A program made the translations under genes and the position numbers. This document shows positions 27,499 to 36,344 of a stretch of 64,000 bases of DNA, piece by piece (positions within the stretch are counted from its first letter, which is position 1; each line of letters starts with the position of its first letter). The stretch is from Desulfopila inferna (GTDB lineage: Bacteria > Desulfobacterota > Desulfobulbia > Desulfobulbales > Desulfocapsaceae). The notes beneath the pieces were generated by a model, which saw only the letters and a program-made list of their open reading frames with translations, had not been told where the DNA came from and did not search any database. The DNA is taken from contig NZ_JAFFQE010000001.1 of the NCBI RefSeq assembly GCF_016919005.1, positions 372,001-436,000 on the forward strand, given 5' to 3'.

Positions 27499-28680
27499 AT
27501 GATACTCTCTTCCAGTTTTTTCTCCAGAGCTTTTTATGCCTGTTCTCCCCTGCTGCTAGCCATTGTGCTCTTTCCCGGTTATGCCGGCGCTTTTTCAGCT
27601 GATCAATCTTTTGACATCTTCTTCTCAAATTCCATCGTCGGAAAGTTGGAGAGCTGCGGTAGCTGAGGTGCAGCAAAATTGGGCGGTCTGTCCAGAAAAT
27701 ATCATACAATTCTTACAATGTCAGAGCAGAGAAATGAGCCATATCTGTTGCTTGACGCCGGCAATGCTCTGTTTGATTCCAAAATCAGCAGAGAAACTGA
27801 GTCACGGGATTCTATAACAGCAAGAGCTATTGCAGATATTTATACAAAAATGCAGTACACCGCGGTTAATGTCGGTCCAAATGATATCGCGGCCGGTATT
27901 CCTTTTCTTCTTGAGCTTGATAAGGTGCCATGGATTTCAGCGAACTATTTCAATTCATCCGGTGAGCCGGTTTTTCAACCATATATCATCCGGAAGTTCG
28001 AAGGTCTGTCAGTAGCCGTTCTGGGGCTGGCACCTCTCCCGGATAATTTGCCGGACAACTATCATTATCAGGCCTGGGCGGATGTTCTACCACAACTCAT
28101 TACGCAGTTAAGGGAAGAAGCGGATTTTATCATCCTGCTCTCTGCATTGCCTCAGCAGGAAAATGAAACAATCGCCCGGAGGTATCCTCAAATCAGAATC
28201 ATCCTCAACGCCCTGATTTCCAATAGCAATACCTATCCTAGGCTTATCAACAATGCAATCATTGCTCAAACGGCGTATCAGGGTAAATACCTGGGACACA
28301 TTGCCATCTCTAATGGAAAAGGGGCTCCATGGCAATTGAAGGACGACCAAAGCAAAAAGCGACTCGAGCAGCGGATAAGGGCTCTCGATTCCAGGATATC
28401 CAGACTGGAGAGGATATCCTCACAGGCAGAGAAAAAGCCGTCTACCATTGAAATATTATCTGCAGAGCGGCAGAAATTGAGGGATCAGCTGAAAAGGCAT
28501 GACTCCGTTCAGGAGGGTTCTTCTCCGTCTATCTATTCAGCAGAATTTACGGCTTTAACCGCCAATCTTCCAGAAGAGAAAGGGATCAGTAAAATCGTGG
28601 CTGCGGTTAAAAGAGAAATCCAAATCTTCAATAATGAAAAACGCAAGGAAAATCGAAAAAGATACCAGCAGGAACAGTAG
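27499..28680 (+). CDS. Candidate selenoprotein: exported 5'-nucleotidase-like protein with in-frame UGA (Sec56)
   Basis: One frame runs from ATG 27499 to TAG 28680, broken only by TGA at 27664-27666. The 55 codons before it encode a signal peptide (LLLAIVLFPGYAGA) and FDIFFSNSIVGKLESCGS. After it, GAAKLGGLSRKYH continues the same frame and domain for 337 codons. The UGA makes C53-G-S-U56, a CxxU redox-type motif. The fold resembles the UshA metallophosphatase domain (LLLDAGNALFD, YTAVNVGPNDIAAG, GLSVAVLGLAP), but the metal ligands are replaced (SNSIV for NDxHG, GPND for GNHE). Residues about 280-330 form a coiled coil. If UGA is not recoded, this is a nonsense-mutated pseudogene. Confidence 0.7.
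27664..27695 (+). promoter_or_regulatory. Putative bacterial SECIS element just after the in-frame UGA
   Basis: TGA at 27664-27666 is followed, 18 nt later, by the loop GGTCT (27685-27689). It is closed by a 6-bp stem TTGGGC (27679-27684)/GTCCAG (27690-27695), counting two G-U pairs. A GGUCU apical loop 18 nt after UGA is what I recall for E. coli fdhF, where SelB binds it. Caution: the codons of the LGGL motif (GGC GGT CTG) themselves supply most of the loop bases. Confidence 0.65.
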
Positions 28681-28783
28681 CAAAAACTCTCTGCTGGAAA
28701 TCAGGGCGGTGAAAAAGCACCATAAGACTGATATGGGTTTTTTAAAAAACCTTTATTAAGCCCGCAAACAAACCGGAAAAAAA

Positions 28784-28819
28784 GACAAAAAAAGAGACTG
28801 CCCAATACAGGGCAGCCTC
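28784..28819 (-). terminator. Terminator after Mn-pyrophosphatase gene
   Basis: On the minus strand, GAGGCTGCCC (28819-28810) pairs with GGGCAGTCTC (28803-28794) and is followed by a run of seven T. It starts 27 bp after the pyrophosphatase stop at 28846. Confidence 0.88.
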
Positions 28820-28845
28820 ATTTCACTTCAAGGTATTCTTAATTC

Positions 28846-29775
28846 TTAACAGCCAAAAGCCTTCTGCAAATTAGGCACGGTCTGTTTTTTGCGGCTCATC
28901 ATACCATCGATCCACATAGAGGTTCCCGCGAGTTTGCCGTCAAATGCCTTTTCTATCAAAGCAGGATCATCTGAAACAACTACCAGGTCTGTTCCTTCCT
29001 TAACTACGTCGGTAAGCATGAGCAGAACGGAATGGCGTCCATCTGCTTTTATCTCCTTCATTGCTGCAAGAAGATCCTCGCGGATGGCGGCTACCTGATC
29101 AAGGGTAGCGAGTTCCAACTGGCCGACTCCTACTTTGCTGCCCTTCATGTCGAAATCTTTGTAATCACGGAAAAGCAGATCTTTGGCAGGAACACCGTCT
29201 ACTGATGACTTTGCTTTCAGCATTGCCATGAAAAGTTCTTCGGTATCTTCAACGCCGGCAATCTTCTTGAGTTCGGCAACAGCGGCTTTATCATCGTCGG
29301 TGCAGGTAGGTGATTTGAAATTTACGGTGTCGCTCAGGATGGCTGCCAGCATGCCACCGGCAACATCTTTGGGGATGTCGATGCCGGCATCTTTGAACAT
29401 TTTATTCAATACGGTACCGGTACATCCCACCGGCTCATTTCTAAAAAGGATAGGATTGTTAGTGGTAACATCACCTATTTTATGATGGTCCACTATAGTT
29501 ACTACATCTGCATCGCTAATATTCGCAGGAGCCTGGGCTTTATCACTGAAATCTACCAGGGCCACTGTTTTTCCGGCAGCATCGGTGATTTCTTCCGGGA
29601 CGGCAAGACCAAACCTATCAAGCACCATTTTTGATTCAGGATTAAGGGCGTCTGCGGTAGACTGCATGCAGGCTTTAGCGTCCTGTCCCTGGGCGTTCAA
29701 CAATGCAGCAAGACCGATGGCAGCCGTTACGGAATCGGTATCAGGGTTTGAATGTCCAACAACACAAATTGTCAT
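28846..29775 (-). CDS. ppaC: Manganese-dependent (family II) inorganic pyrophosphatase
   Basis: The 309-residue DHH-family enzyme starts MTICVVGHSNPDTDS, where H8, D12 and D14 are metal ligands. It contains VDHHKIGD, the DHH motif, and ends in a DHHA2 domain with WIDGMMSRKKQTVPNLQKAF. It hydrolyses pyrophosphate, which sulfate reducers produce in quantity during sulfate activation by ATP sulfurylase. ATG 29775 is preceded by GGAGGAAAAACC, which decides against a start nine residues earlier. No CBS insert is present. A FadR-like palindrome lies 47-72 bp upstream. Confidence 0.95.
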   Translation of the reverse strand: MTICVVGHSNPDTDSVTAAIGLAALLNAQGQDAKACMQSTADALNPESKMVLDRFGLAVPEEITDAAGKTVALVDFSDKAQAPANISDADVVTIVDHHKIGDVTTNNPILFRNEPVGCTGTVLNKMFKDAGIDIPKDVAGGMLAAILSDTVNFKSPTCTDDDKAAVAELKKIAGVEDTEELFMAMLKAKSSVDGVPAKDLLFRDYKDFDMKGSKVGVGQLELATLDQVAAIREDLLAAMKEIKADGRHSVLLMLTDVVKEGTDLVVVSDDPALIEKAFDGKLAGTSMWIDGMMSRKKQTVPNLQKAFGC

Positions 29776-29821
29776 GGTTTTTCCTCCGAATAAAAGGTTC
29801 AATAAAGTTTTAATATTTCAA

Positions 29822-29850
29822 TTACTCACTGAGTGAATAATCATTCATTA
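29822..29850. promoter_or_regulatory. Possible FadR-like operator upstream of ppaC
   Basis: TGAATAATCATTCA at 29834-29847 matches 12 of 14 bases of the palindrome before the TetR/FadR-like gene (TGAATGACCATTCA, 38322-38335). An overlapping imperfect palindrome, TTACTCACTGAGTGAATAA, starts at 29822. The site is about 50 bp upstream of the ppaC start codon. Confidence 0.45.
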
Positions 29851-29932
29851 CTTTCAATTTCTAACCGGCTAGATTAGTTCCTCAATGAAATTCAGTCAAG
29901 AATAAAAAATGTCCCGCTTTCAATTCCTGAAG

Positions 29933-29960
29933 AATTCTTTCTCTTTAATTCTTTCTCTTT
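29933..29960. repeat. Two-copy 14-bp tandem repeat
   Basis: AATTCTTTCTCTTT occurs twice in direct succession (29933-29946, 29947-29960) in the divergent region between ppaC and the 30094 gene. The rest of the 318-bp region has no gene. Confidence 0.7.
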
Positions 29961-30093
29961 AAAACCGGGTGGATCAGCAAGATCAAAGAATTTATTCACC
30001 TGCAGGCGATCTTTGATGACAGAAAAGTCCAGGTGCGTTATACATTCAGATACAATGTCTCTTTATCCTCCAGATCATCTCTAACCTTCAATT

Positions 30094-31125
30094 ATGAAAG
30101 TCAAAAAAACTGAAGGCACCGAAAAAAAATCCTCTACCGGAAAATCGAGTATATCGTTTCAGGTTATCACCATTGTCGTCATTATGGCAATGGCGCTTCT
30201 GTTCTTTTTCTGGCATCAGAAAAACTTCAGGGCCGTTACGGAAAACGAGGATAACAATAATCCTCTCACAGAGGAAATATCTATTCCAGAGCAAGTCGTC
30301 TCGATGGACGTCACTGAAGATGCTCGAGTTCCTGTACCTGATGCGGCCTCTTCCACCACGGCATCACTACCCACCTCTTCCGGCCCGGACGATGACGTAA
30401 AAGACATTCTCCCCGTTTCTGCCGAGGAAGCAATGATCGAAAACGAAGCTATCGCTTCTCTTCCTCAAGAGGATCCGGTGGGATCGGTTGATTCGACCTC
30501 GGCTACCTGTACAGAATCGGTTAAAACGATTCGGGAGTTTTATGCGCATCTGGATGAGCAGGATTATTTAAAGCAGTATAATCTCGGTCCTCAAAGTGAA
30601 GCTCATTTCACAGCTCTCGTTCAGAAATTGCTCGATAATCCTCCTGTGGTCAGCGGTGAAACGGATGATTTATATACAATTTTACAAAATACCGCCCATT
30701 TTTTCAGAATTATAGGAAAAAACAATATCCTGGCCCTGAAGGCGATACTGGATAGAGAAAGAAATCAGTTTGAAAATGTTCTCGCTCAATTTTACACCTT
30801 GCTGCACATTCCATCCTGTCCGGAACAGAATTTTAATCTTGAGGTTTCTCCGTCCCCGCTCTATGACTATGCCGGATTTTTTCTCAATACCATGGGGGGG
30901 AGATTGTATCTTTTCAGAAGGGACTCCATGTCGCGGATGGTCGTAAGCTATTACGCCATTATGCTGATAGACCAGGCTAACAAGAACGCCGGCAATCAGC
31001 ATGGCATAGAACTCGATAGCGCCATTGATCAATTGATCGATGAAATTGAGTCTACCTCCAATACTCTGCAGTTGAAGAAAATCTATCTGGACAGGCTCTA
31101 TACCCTGAAAGAAGAGTATCAATGA
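30094..31125 (+). CDS. Single-pass membrane protein of unknown function
   Basis: This 343-residue protein is not recognised. It has a basic cytosolic N-terminus (1-20), one transmembrane helix (about 22-40, FQVITIVVIMAMALLFFFW), and an acidic Ser/Thr/Pro-rich linker (about 48-140). A helical domain (about 148-343) contains ESVKTIREFYAHLDEQDYLKQYNLG, NTAHFFRIIGKNNILALKAILDRE and YDYAGFFLNTMGGRLYLFRR. The C-terminal domain is therefore predicted periplasmic. The downstream M18 peptidase gene starts 151 bp later, so co-transcription is possible but unproven. Confidence 0.75.
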   Translation: MKVKKTEGTEKKSSTGKSSISFQVITIVVIMAMALLFFFWHQKNFRAVTENEDNNNPLTEEISIPEQVVSMDVTEDARVPVPDAASSTTASLPTSSGPDDDVKDILPVSAEEAMIENEAIASLPQEDPVGSVDSTSATCTESVKTIREFYAHLDEQDYLKQYNLGPQSEAHFTALVQKLLDNPPVVSGETDDLYTILQNTAHFFRIIGKNNILALKAILDRERNQFENVLAQFYTLLHIPSCPEQNFNLEVSPSPLYDYAGFFLNTMGGRLYLFRRDSMSRMVVSYYAIMLIDQANKNAGNQHGIELDSAIDQLIDEIESTSNTLQLKKIYLDRLYTLKEEYQ

Positions 31126-31276
31126 AAGATGGCGTCGTAAAAAACTGAACTCAACAATGAAACGGGTAAAGCAGTCTGTTGTCATAGCCGATATTGTATT
31201 GAGTTGTTTTTTGCAGTATGATTAATAGTTAGGCAGATAGATACCTTTCCTGCTAAAAAATCATTTTAAAGAACAT

Positions 31277-32581
31277 ATGAAAGCTACAAGCCTCAATAGC
31301 CAACTTTTCTCATATCTCGGTAAGGCGACAACTCCTTTTCATGCCGTCAAAGAAATATGCCTGATTCTCCAAAATAGCGGCTTCAGCTGTATCGATGAGA
31401 AAGAAGAGTGGGACATACAGCCCGGCAAACCATATTATTTCATACGTGATGGCGGATCCGTAATAGCTTTCAATATTGGAAAAAAAAATGACACCTCTTT
31501 TCGGATATTAGGTGCACACTCTGACAGTCCCTGCCTGCAAATAAAACCTCATGCGGATCTCTATGAAAAATCGTACCATAGAGTTGGCGTTGAGGTTTAT
31601 GGAGGGGCGTTGCTATCATCATGGTTCGACCGCGAACTCTCAATAGCCGGAAGGGTCATTTTTCAGACAAAAAAGAATGAAATTGTTACCGAACTTGTAG
31701 ATTTCAACAAAGCGGCAGCGATTATCCCCAGCGTTGCTCTTCATCTGGACAGGAAGGCAAATACCGAAAAATCCCTCAATCCTCAAACGGACATAACCCC
31801 CCTTATCGGCCTCACCGGAGATCCTCAACCCAGGCTGACTGAACAGGTAACGGAATGGATCAATGCCCAGCACGGCGAGAAAGTCGTCAATGAAATTCTG
31901 AGCTTTGATCTTTTCCTCTACGATTATCATAAACCCTGTTATGCGGGGATGAACAATGACTTTATCCTGAGCGGCAGACTTGACAATCTGCTCAGCAGCT
32001 TCCTTGCGGCAACAGCAACAGCATCCGCCGACAGGAACAATAGTTTTCTGTTTATCTGCAATAACCATGAAGAAGTTGGCTCAAATACTTCATCAGGCGC
32101 CCAGGGAAATATGCTGCTATCCCTGTTTGAGAGGATCTATCCCGATAATGAAAAACGTTATCGGGTCCTGGCAAATTCTTTTTTTATTTCTGTCGATAAT
32201 GCTCACGCAATTCACCCAAATCATCCAGAGAAACACGATCCTTCACATGAAATATTTCTCAATCGGGGTCCGGTCTTAAAGATAAATGCCAGCCATAAAT
32301 ATGCCTCCACGGCCTCATCCAATGCCGTCTTCAAGTATCTTTGCCTTGAGGCCGGAGTTCCGGTTCAGGAATTCGTTATGCGCAACGACCTGCAAAGCGG
32401 CAGCACCATCGGTCCGATGACCGCAGCCAAGCTCGGTCTGAAAACTGTCGATATCGGAGCAGCGACTCTGGCCATGCACTCCGTCCGCGAAATGACAGGC
32501 AGCAGGGATCCTCATCTTCTCTTCCTGGTATTGCAGCATTTTCTTCTGTGTGACAACCTTCCTGAGATACAATCTAAATGA
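31277..32581 (+). CDS. apeB: M18-family aspartyl aminopeptidase
   Basis: The 434-residue enzyme has the M18 hallmarks: LGAHSDSPCLQIKP with metal-binding H-x-D, CNNHEEVGSNTSSGAQG with catalytic glutamates, SVDNAHAIHPNHPEKHD and MHSVREMTGSRD. M18 aminopeptidases are cytosolic zinc enzymes that remove acidic N-terminal residues. Its stop overlaps the start of the lytic transglycosylase gene as ATGA (32578-32581), so the two are translationally coupled. No clear functional link between them is known. Confidence 0.93.
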   Translation: MKATSLNSQLFSYLGKATTPFHAVKEICLILQNSGFSCIDEKEEWDIQPGKPYYFIRDGGSVIAFNIGKKNDTSFRILGAHSDSPCLQIKPHADLYEKSYHRVGVEVYGGALLSSWFDRELSIAGRVIFQTKKNEIVTELVDFNKAAAIIPSVALHLDRKANTEKSLNPQTDITPLIGLTGDPQPRLTEQVTEWINAQHGEKVVNEILSFDLFLYDYHKPCYAGMNNDFILSGRLDNLLSSFLAATATASADRNNSFLFICNNHEEVGSNTSSGAQGNMLLSLFERIYPDNEKRYRVLANSFFISVDNAHAIHPNHPEKHDPSHEIFLNRGPVLKINASHKYASTASSNAVFKYLCLEAGVPVQEFVMRNDLQSGSTIGPMTAAKLGLKTVDIGAATLAMHSVREMTGSRDPHLLFLVLQHFLLCDNLPEIQSK

Positions 32582-33204
32582 AAAACATGCCCTTCCAGAT
32601 GGCCTTTCTGGGCTTTCTTTTCATCCTGGTGTTTCCCCTTTCAGCCATGGCCGAATTGTCAACATATGTAAAAAAATATAATGATGTTTCAATTTCCAAG
32701 GCTCAGCTGCAGAGGCTGGCTCAGTATGACCACCTTATCCGCTACTTCAGTAACTTTTCCTATTTCAAACCACGTTATAAGGTGAGTACCCACTTTATCA
32801 AAGCACTCATTCTGGCGGAATCAGGAGGCAATCCTTATGCCGTCTCACCCAAGGATGCACTCGGACTCGGTCAGATTCTCCACTCAACAGGAAAAGAAGC
32901 AGCAAGAAAGCTCTATAGCGACGGCAGAAATTTTAAATACATCAACAGTGACAAACTCAGAGACCTGCAAAAAGAAGATCTGTTTGATCCAGCTATAAAT
33001 ATTCTACTGACCTGTTATCTGATCTCTAAATACAATCACCTATTTGACGGTAAGCTGGATCTGGTGGTCTCCGCCTGGAATGCCGGCGAAAATGTCGACT
33101 CCCTCAAAATCGGTATGCCTGCTCCATACAGTGAAACCCATAATCTTATAGGAAAGGTGAACGGCTACTACATTTTCCTTTTGGACCAAAGGACCCGTTA
33201 CTGA
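32578..33204 (+). CDS. Lytic transglycosylase (SLT domain)
   Basis: The 208-residue protein has a signal peptide ending SAMA-E (about residue 25). It is followed by a single Slt-type domain with FIKALILAESGGNPYAVSPKDALGLGQI. The ES of this motif contains the catalytic Glu, and GLGQI is the standard second motif. AWNAGENVD is the third. Such enzymes cleave peptidoglycan glycan strands in the periplasm to 1,6-anhydromuropeptides. The start overlaps apeB by four bases. Confidence 0.92.
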   Translation: MKNMPFQMAFLGFLFILVFPLSAMAELSTYVKKYNDVSISKAQLQRLAQYDHLIRYFSNFSYFKPRYKVSTHFIKALILAESGGNPYAVSPKDALGLGQILHSTGKEAARKLYSDGRNFKYINSDKLRDLQKEDLFDPAINILLTCYLISKYNHLFDGKLDLVVSAWNAGENVDSLKIGMPAPYSETHNLIGKVNGYYIFLLDQRTRY

Positions 33205-33487
33205 AACCACCCTGACGCTTTCATCATTATGGTGATTCAAAAATTGGACAAAAATTTCGTAATATAACAACGAGAACTCTGATTTCCTTCACTTTATTAT
33301 TTTTAGACAAAGCTGCGACTCCGTTCTTCACGGTAAGGACATCTTGACAGAAGACCGGCGAAAGAGCATAGTTGTGATATTTTTTAAGCAGGCTCAATAA
33401 AGGTTTTCAAAATACGATAAACTCTTGGTCTGAAACGACGATTCGCCGTACCATCAAATATACAAGAACTGAAATTCAAGGGATATT

Positions 33488-35173
33488 ATGAGCAACGAAG
33501 ATAATAAAATTATCTACTCAATGATAAAAGTGAGCAAGTATTACGACAATAAACCGGTCCTAAAAGATATTTCTCTTTCGTATTTTTACGGGGCCAAGAT
33601 AGGCGTTCTCGGGCTCAATGGTTCCGGAAAAAGTACTTTGCTGCGTATACTTGCAGGTGTGGATACCGAATACAACGGCAAAACCGTATTATCTCCGGGC
33701 CTGACAGTTGATTATCTTGAGCAGGAACCTCTGCTTGATCCAGACAAAACAGTACGTGAAATAGCTGAAGAAGGAGTAGCCGAAACGGTCCGTCTCATAG
33801 ACGAGTTCAACACGATCAATGAAAAATTTGCGGAACCGATGTCGGACGACGAAATGCAGCAACTTATCGAAAAGCAGGCAGAGGTTCAGGAAAAACTTGA
33901 CAGCCTTTCTGCCTGGGATCTCGATAGTAGACTTGAAATGGCAATGGACGCCCTGCGCTGTCCGCCTCAGGATACGCCCTGTAAGAATCTTTCCGGAGGA
34001 GAAAAGCGAAGAGTGGCTCTTTGCCGTGTTCTCTTGCGGAAACCCGATATCCTCCTTCTGGATGAACCGACAAATCACCTTGATGCCGAATCAGTGGCCT
34101 GGCTTGAACATCACCTCCAAGACTATGCCGGTACGGTTATCGCGGTAACGCATGATCGATATTTTCTCGATAATGTTGCGGGTTGGATTCTCGAGCTTGA
34201 CAGAGCCGAAGGGATTCCATGGAAAGGCAACTACTCATCCTGGCTGGAACAGAAAGAAAGACGTTTGGCACTTGAGGAAAAGAAAGAAAGTCAGAGACAG
34301 AGAACTCTGCAGAGGGAGTTGGAATGGATCCGCATGTCGTCAAAAGGCAAACGGAGTAAATCGAAAGCGCGTATCAACTCCTATGACAAACTCATGGCTC
34401 AGGAAACTGAAAAATTGGTTAACGACCTTGAGATATTTATTCCTCCCGGGCCACGTCTGGGCAAGCTTGTGATCGAAGCAAATCAGGTAAGCAAGGGCTT
34501 TGCAGACCGCCTGCTCATTGACGCTATGAACTTTTCACTCCCTGCTGGAGGAATAGTCGGCGTTATAGGGCCTAATGGCGCCGGTAAATCGACCCTCTTT
34601 AAAATGATTACTGGAAAGGACGCCCCGGATAGAGGTGAAATACGGCTGGGGGATACGGTTAAGCTGTCTTATGTCGACCAGGAAAGGGATGCGGCTCTTG
34701 ATCCCGAACAGACTATCTGGCAGAGTATTTCAGACAATCAGGATACCATCTGGCTGGGAACCAAGGAGGTCAACAGCAGAGCGTATGTAGGAAAATTCAA
34801 TTTTTCCGGCTCCGATCAGCAGAAGAAAGTAGGCCTGCTATCGGGTGGGCAAAGGAACAGGGTGCACCTCGCCAAGATGTTGAAAGAAGGCGGCAATGTT
34901 TTGTTGTTGGATGAACCGACAAATGATCTTGACGTCAATACCCTGCGGGCACTGGAAGAGGCTCTGGAAAACTTCGGTGGGTGTGCCGTGGTCATAAGCC
35001 ATGACCGTTGGTTTCTCGATCGCATAGCAACTCATATCCTCGCATTTGAAGGCGATTCAAAAGTCGTCTGGTTTGAAGGGAATTATTCCGACTATGAAAA
35101 GGATCGCAGGGCAAGACTTGGTGCTAAAGCCGACATCCCCCGCAGAATCAAGTATCGTCAATTGACCAGGTAG
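33488..35173 (+). CDS. ettA: EttA, ABC-F energy-dependent translational throttle
   Basis: The 561-residue soluble ABC-F protein has two ATPase domains. The first has Walker A GLNGSGKST and LSGGEKRR; the second has GPNGAGKST and LSGGQRNR. The PtIM linker between them (about 245-320) contains ELEWIRMSSKGKRSKSKARI, the EttA signature. EttA binds the ribosomal E site and gates the first peptide bond according to ATP level. It starts at ATG 33488 after AAGGGATATT. A strong hairpin lies 25 bp after the stop. No transmembrane partner is expected. Confidence 0.96.
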   Translation: MSNEDNKIIYSMIKVSKYYDNKPVLKDISLSYFYGAKIGVLGLNGSGKSTLLRILAGVDTEYNGKTVLSPGLTVDYLEQEPLLDPDKTVREIAEEGVAETVRLIDEFNTINEKFAEPMSDDEMQQLIEKQAEVQEKLDSLSAWDLDSRLEMAMDALRCPPQDTPCKNLSGGEKRRVALCRVLLRKPDILLLDEPTNHLDAESVAWLEHHLQDYAGTVIAVTHDRYFLDNVAGWILELDRAEGIPWKGNYSSWLEQKERRLALEEKKESQRQRTLQRELEWIRMSSKGKRSKSKARINSYDKLMAQETEKLVNDLEIFIPPGPRLGKLVIEANQVSKGFADRLLIDAMNFSLPAGGIVGVIGPNGAGKSTLFKMITGKDAPDRGEIRLGDTVKLSYVDQERDAALDPEQTIWQSISDNQDTIWLGTKEVNSRAYVGKFNFSGSDQQKKVGLLSGGQRNRVHLAKMLKEGGNVLLLDEPTNDLDVNTLRALEEALENFGGCAVVISHDRWFLDRIATHILAFEGDSKVVWFEGNYSDYEKDRRARLGAKADIPRRIKYRQLTR

Positions 35174-35197
35174 GAAAATAATTGATAAACTCCCGAG

Positions 35198-35234
35198 ACG
35201 TAATGGTCGCACAGTTTTACTGCGACCGTTACGT
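35198..35234. terminator. Hairpin between ettA and the Hpt gene
   Basis: A 14-bp stem ACGTAATGGTCGCA (35198-35211)/TGCGACCGTTACGT (35221-35234) with one mismatch and a 9-nt loop lies between convergent genes. It lacks a long T-tract on either side, so it is a likely but weaker terminator. Confidence 0.65.
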
Positions 35235-35240
35235 TTGATG

Positions 35241-35564
35241 CTACAACTGCCGAAGCAACCGTAAAAGCTCCTCGAGTTCAACAGTTCTGTTCTGCGCCGT
35301 ATCCAGTGATCCCTGCCTGCAGTCATTTTCAATATCGCTGGCTATTTCCCGTAACCCCTCTATTCCCAGGCTGGCCGCGGCACCTTTTATGGAATGTGCG
35401 GCTGCACATACCATCTCAGTGTTTTTAGAGCCAACACCTTTCTCAATGGAACGGTAATCTTTTGCAGAAGATTCTTTAAAGATATCGATAAGTTCCTGCA
35501 GAAGATCGCTGTCGTCCGCCGCCTGTTCCAGAGCAAAATCCCTATCCCACTTCAGTTTGTTCAT
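35241..35564 (-). CDS. Stand-alone histidine phosphotransfer (Hpt) protein
   Basis: The 107-residue protein is a single Hpt domain with H57 in AAAHSIKGAAASLG. It starts at ATG 35564 after AAGGTGATGAG; the frame extends 13 residues further without a better site. Hpt proteins shuttle phosphate between hybrid kinases and response regulators. No kinase is adjacent; the nearest signalling genes, including a hybrid CheA, begin 15 kb away, so the partner is unknown. Confidence 0.9.
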   Translation of the reverse strand: MNKLKWDRDFALEQAADDSDLLQELIDIFKESSAKDYRSIEKGVGSKNTEMVCAAAHSIKGAAASLGIEGLREIASDIENDCRQGSLDTAQNRTVELEELLRLLRQL

Positions 35565-35726
35565 CTCATCACCTTGTTCCTCAAGATATCTTGAAACCAC
35601 CATCTGATGGAAATTATTTTTTAAAAAAAAGGAATGCCTGAATTTTTTTTATCCGGCTCAGCGGGGTTTGATGAAGGACTGATCGCAACTGGGAACCACG
35701 AGTTCTTCCTTTCCGATTCAGATCTC

Positions 35727-36344
35727 TCAATCCTTGCTGTGGGATAATTTCACTATCTCTTCAAAAGAGATCTTTCCCTTGCGAACCAGCGTCAATTCAC
35801 CTTTTTCACAACCGACAATGGTAGAACACAAACCAGCTGGCGTAGCGCCGCCATCAATGATATGATCGATTTGACGGCCAAAGATGCGTGCGACATCGCC
35901 TGCAGTTGCAGCAGGCGGCTCTCCCGAGATATTGGCGCTAGTCGCCGTAACCGGCTTGCACCATAGGCTCAGCAGCCTTTTGACAATGGGGTCGGAAGAA
36001 ACCCTGATGCCGATCATGCCGGTTCCCCCAGTCAGCAGTTGGTTGATCTTTTTTCCCGCAGGAAAAAGAAGGGTCAGCGGTCCCGGCCAGTATTTATCCA
36101 TCAAGGGTACATAGCACTCGGGAATACCGGAGACCAACTGCGATAGCATGCCTTTATCTCCGGCCAGCAGGAGAATAGGTTTGTTCCGGTCTCTTCCCTT
36201 TATCGAGAATAATCTATGTACAGCTTTTTCATTAAACGGGTTTACACCTAAGCCGTAAAAAGTCTCGGTTGGGAAAGAGATAATTCCTCCCTGGCCGAGA
36301 TACATAACCGCCTTGTCAAGCTCAAGGTCATCCTTTTTCTTCAT
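35727..36344 (-). CDS. L-threonylcarbamoyladenylate synthase (Sua5/YrdC family)
   Basis: The 205-residue YrdC-type protein has GGIISFPTETFYGLGVNPFNEKAV, SIKGRDRNKPILLL, YWPGPLTLLFPA, GMIGIRVSSDP and VTATSANISGEPPA. These are the substrate-pocket motifs of enzymes making threonylcarbamoyl-AMP for tRNA t6A. It lacks the C-terminal Sua5 domain. The start ATG overlaps the purD-purE stop as ATGA (36341-36344), so translation is probably coupled to that purine gene. Confidence 0.92.
   Translation of the reverse strand: MKKKDDLELDKAVMYLGQGGIISFPTETFYGLGVNPFNEKAVHRLFSIKGRDRNKPILLLAGDKGMLSQLVSGIPECYVPLMDKYWPGPLTLLFPAGKKINQLLTGGTGMIGIRVSSDPIVKRLLSLWCKPVTATSANISGEPPAATAGDVARIFGRQIDHIIDGGATPAGLCSTIVGCEKGELTLVRKGKISFEEIVKLSHSKD

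Noticed and set aside
27679-28680. Separate gene starting at TTG 27679
   Set aside because: This would begin in the middle of the conserved LGGL segment and lose the signal peptide. The same frame continues upstream through one UGA, so a single recoded gene is more likely.
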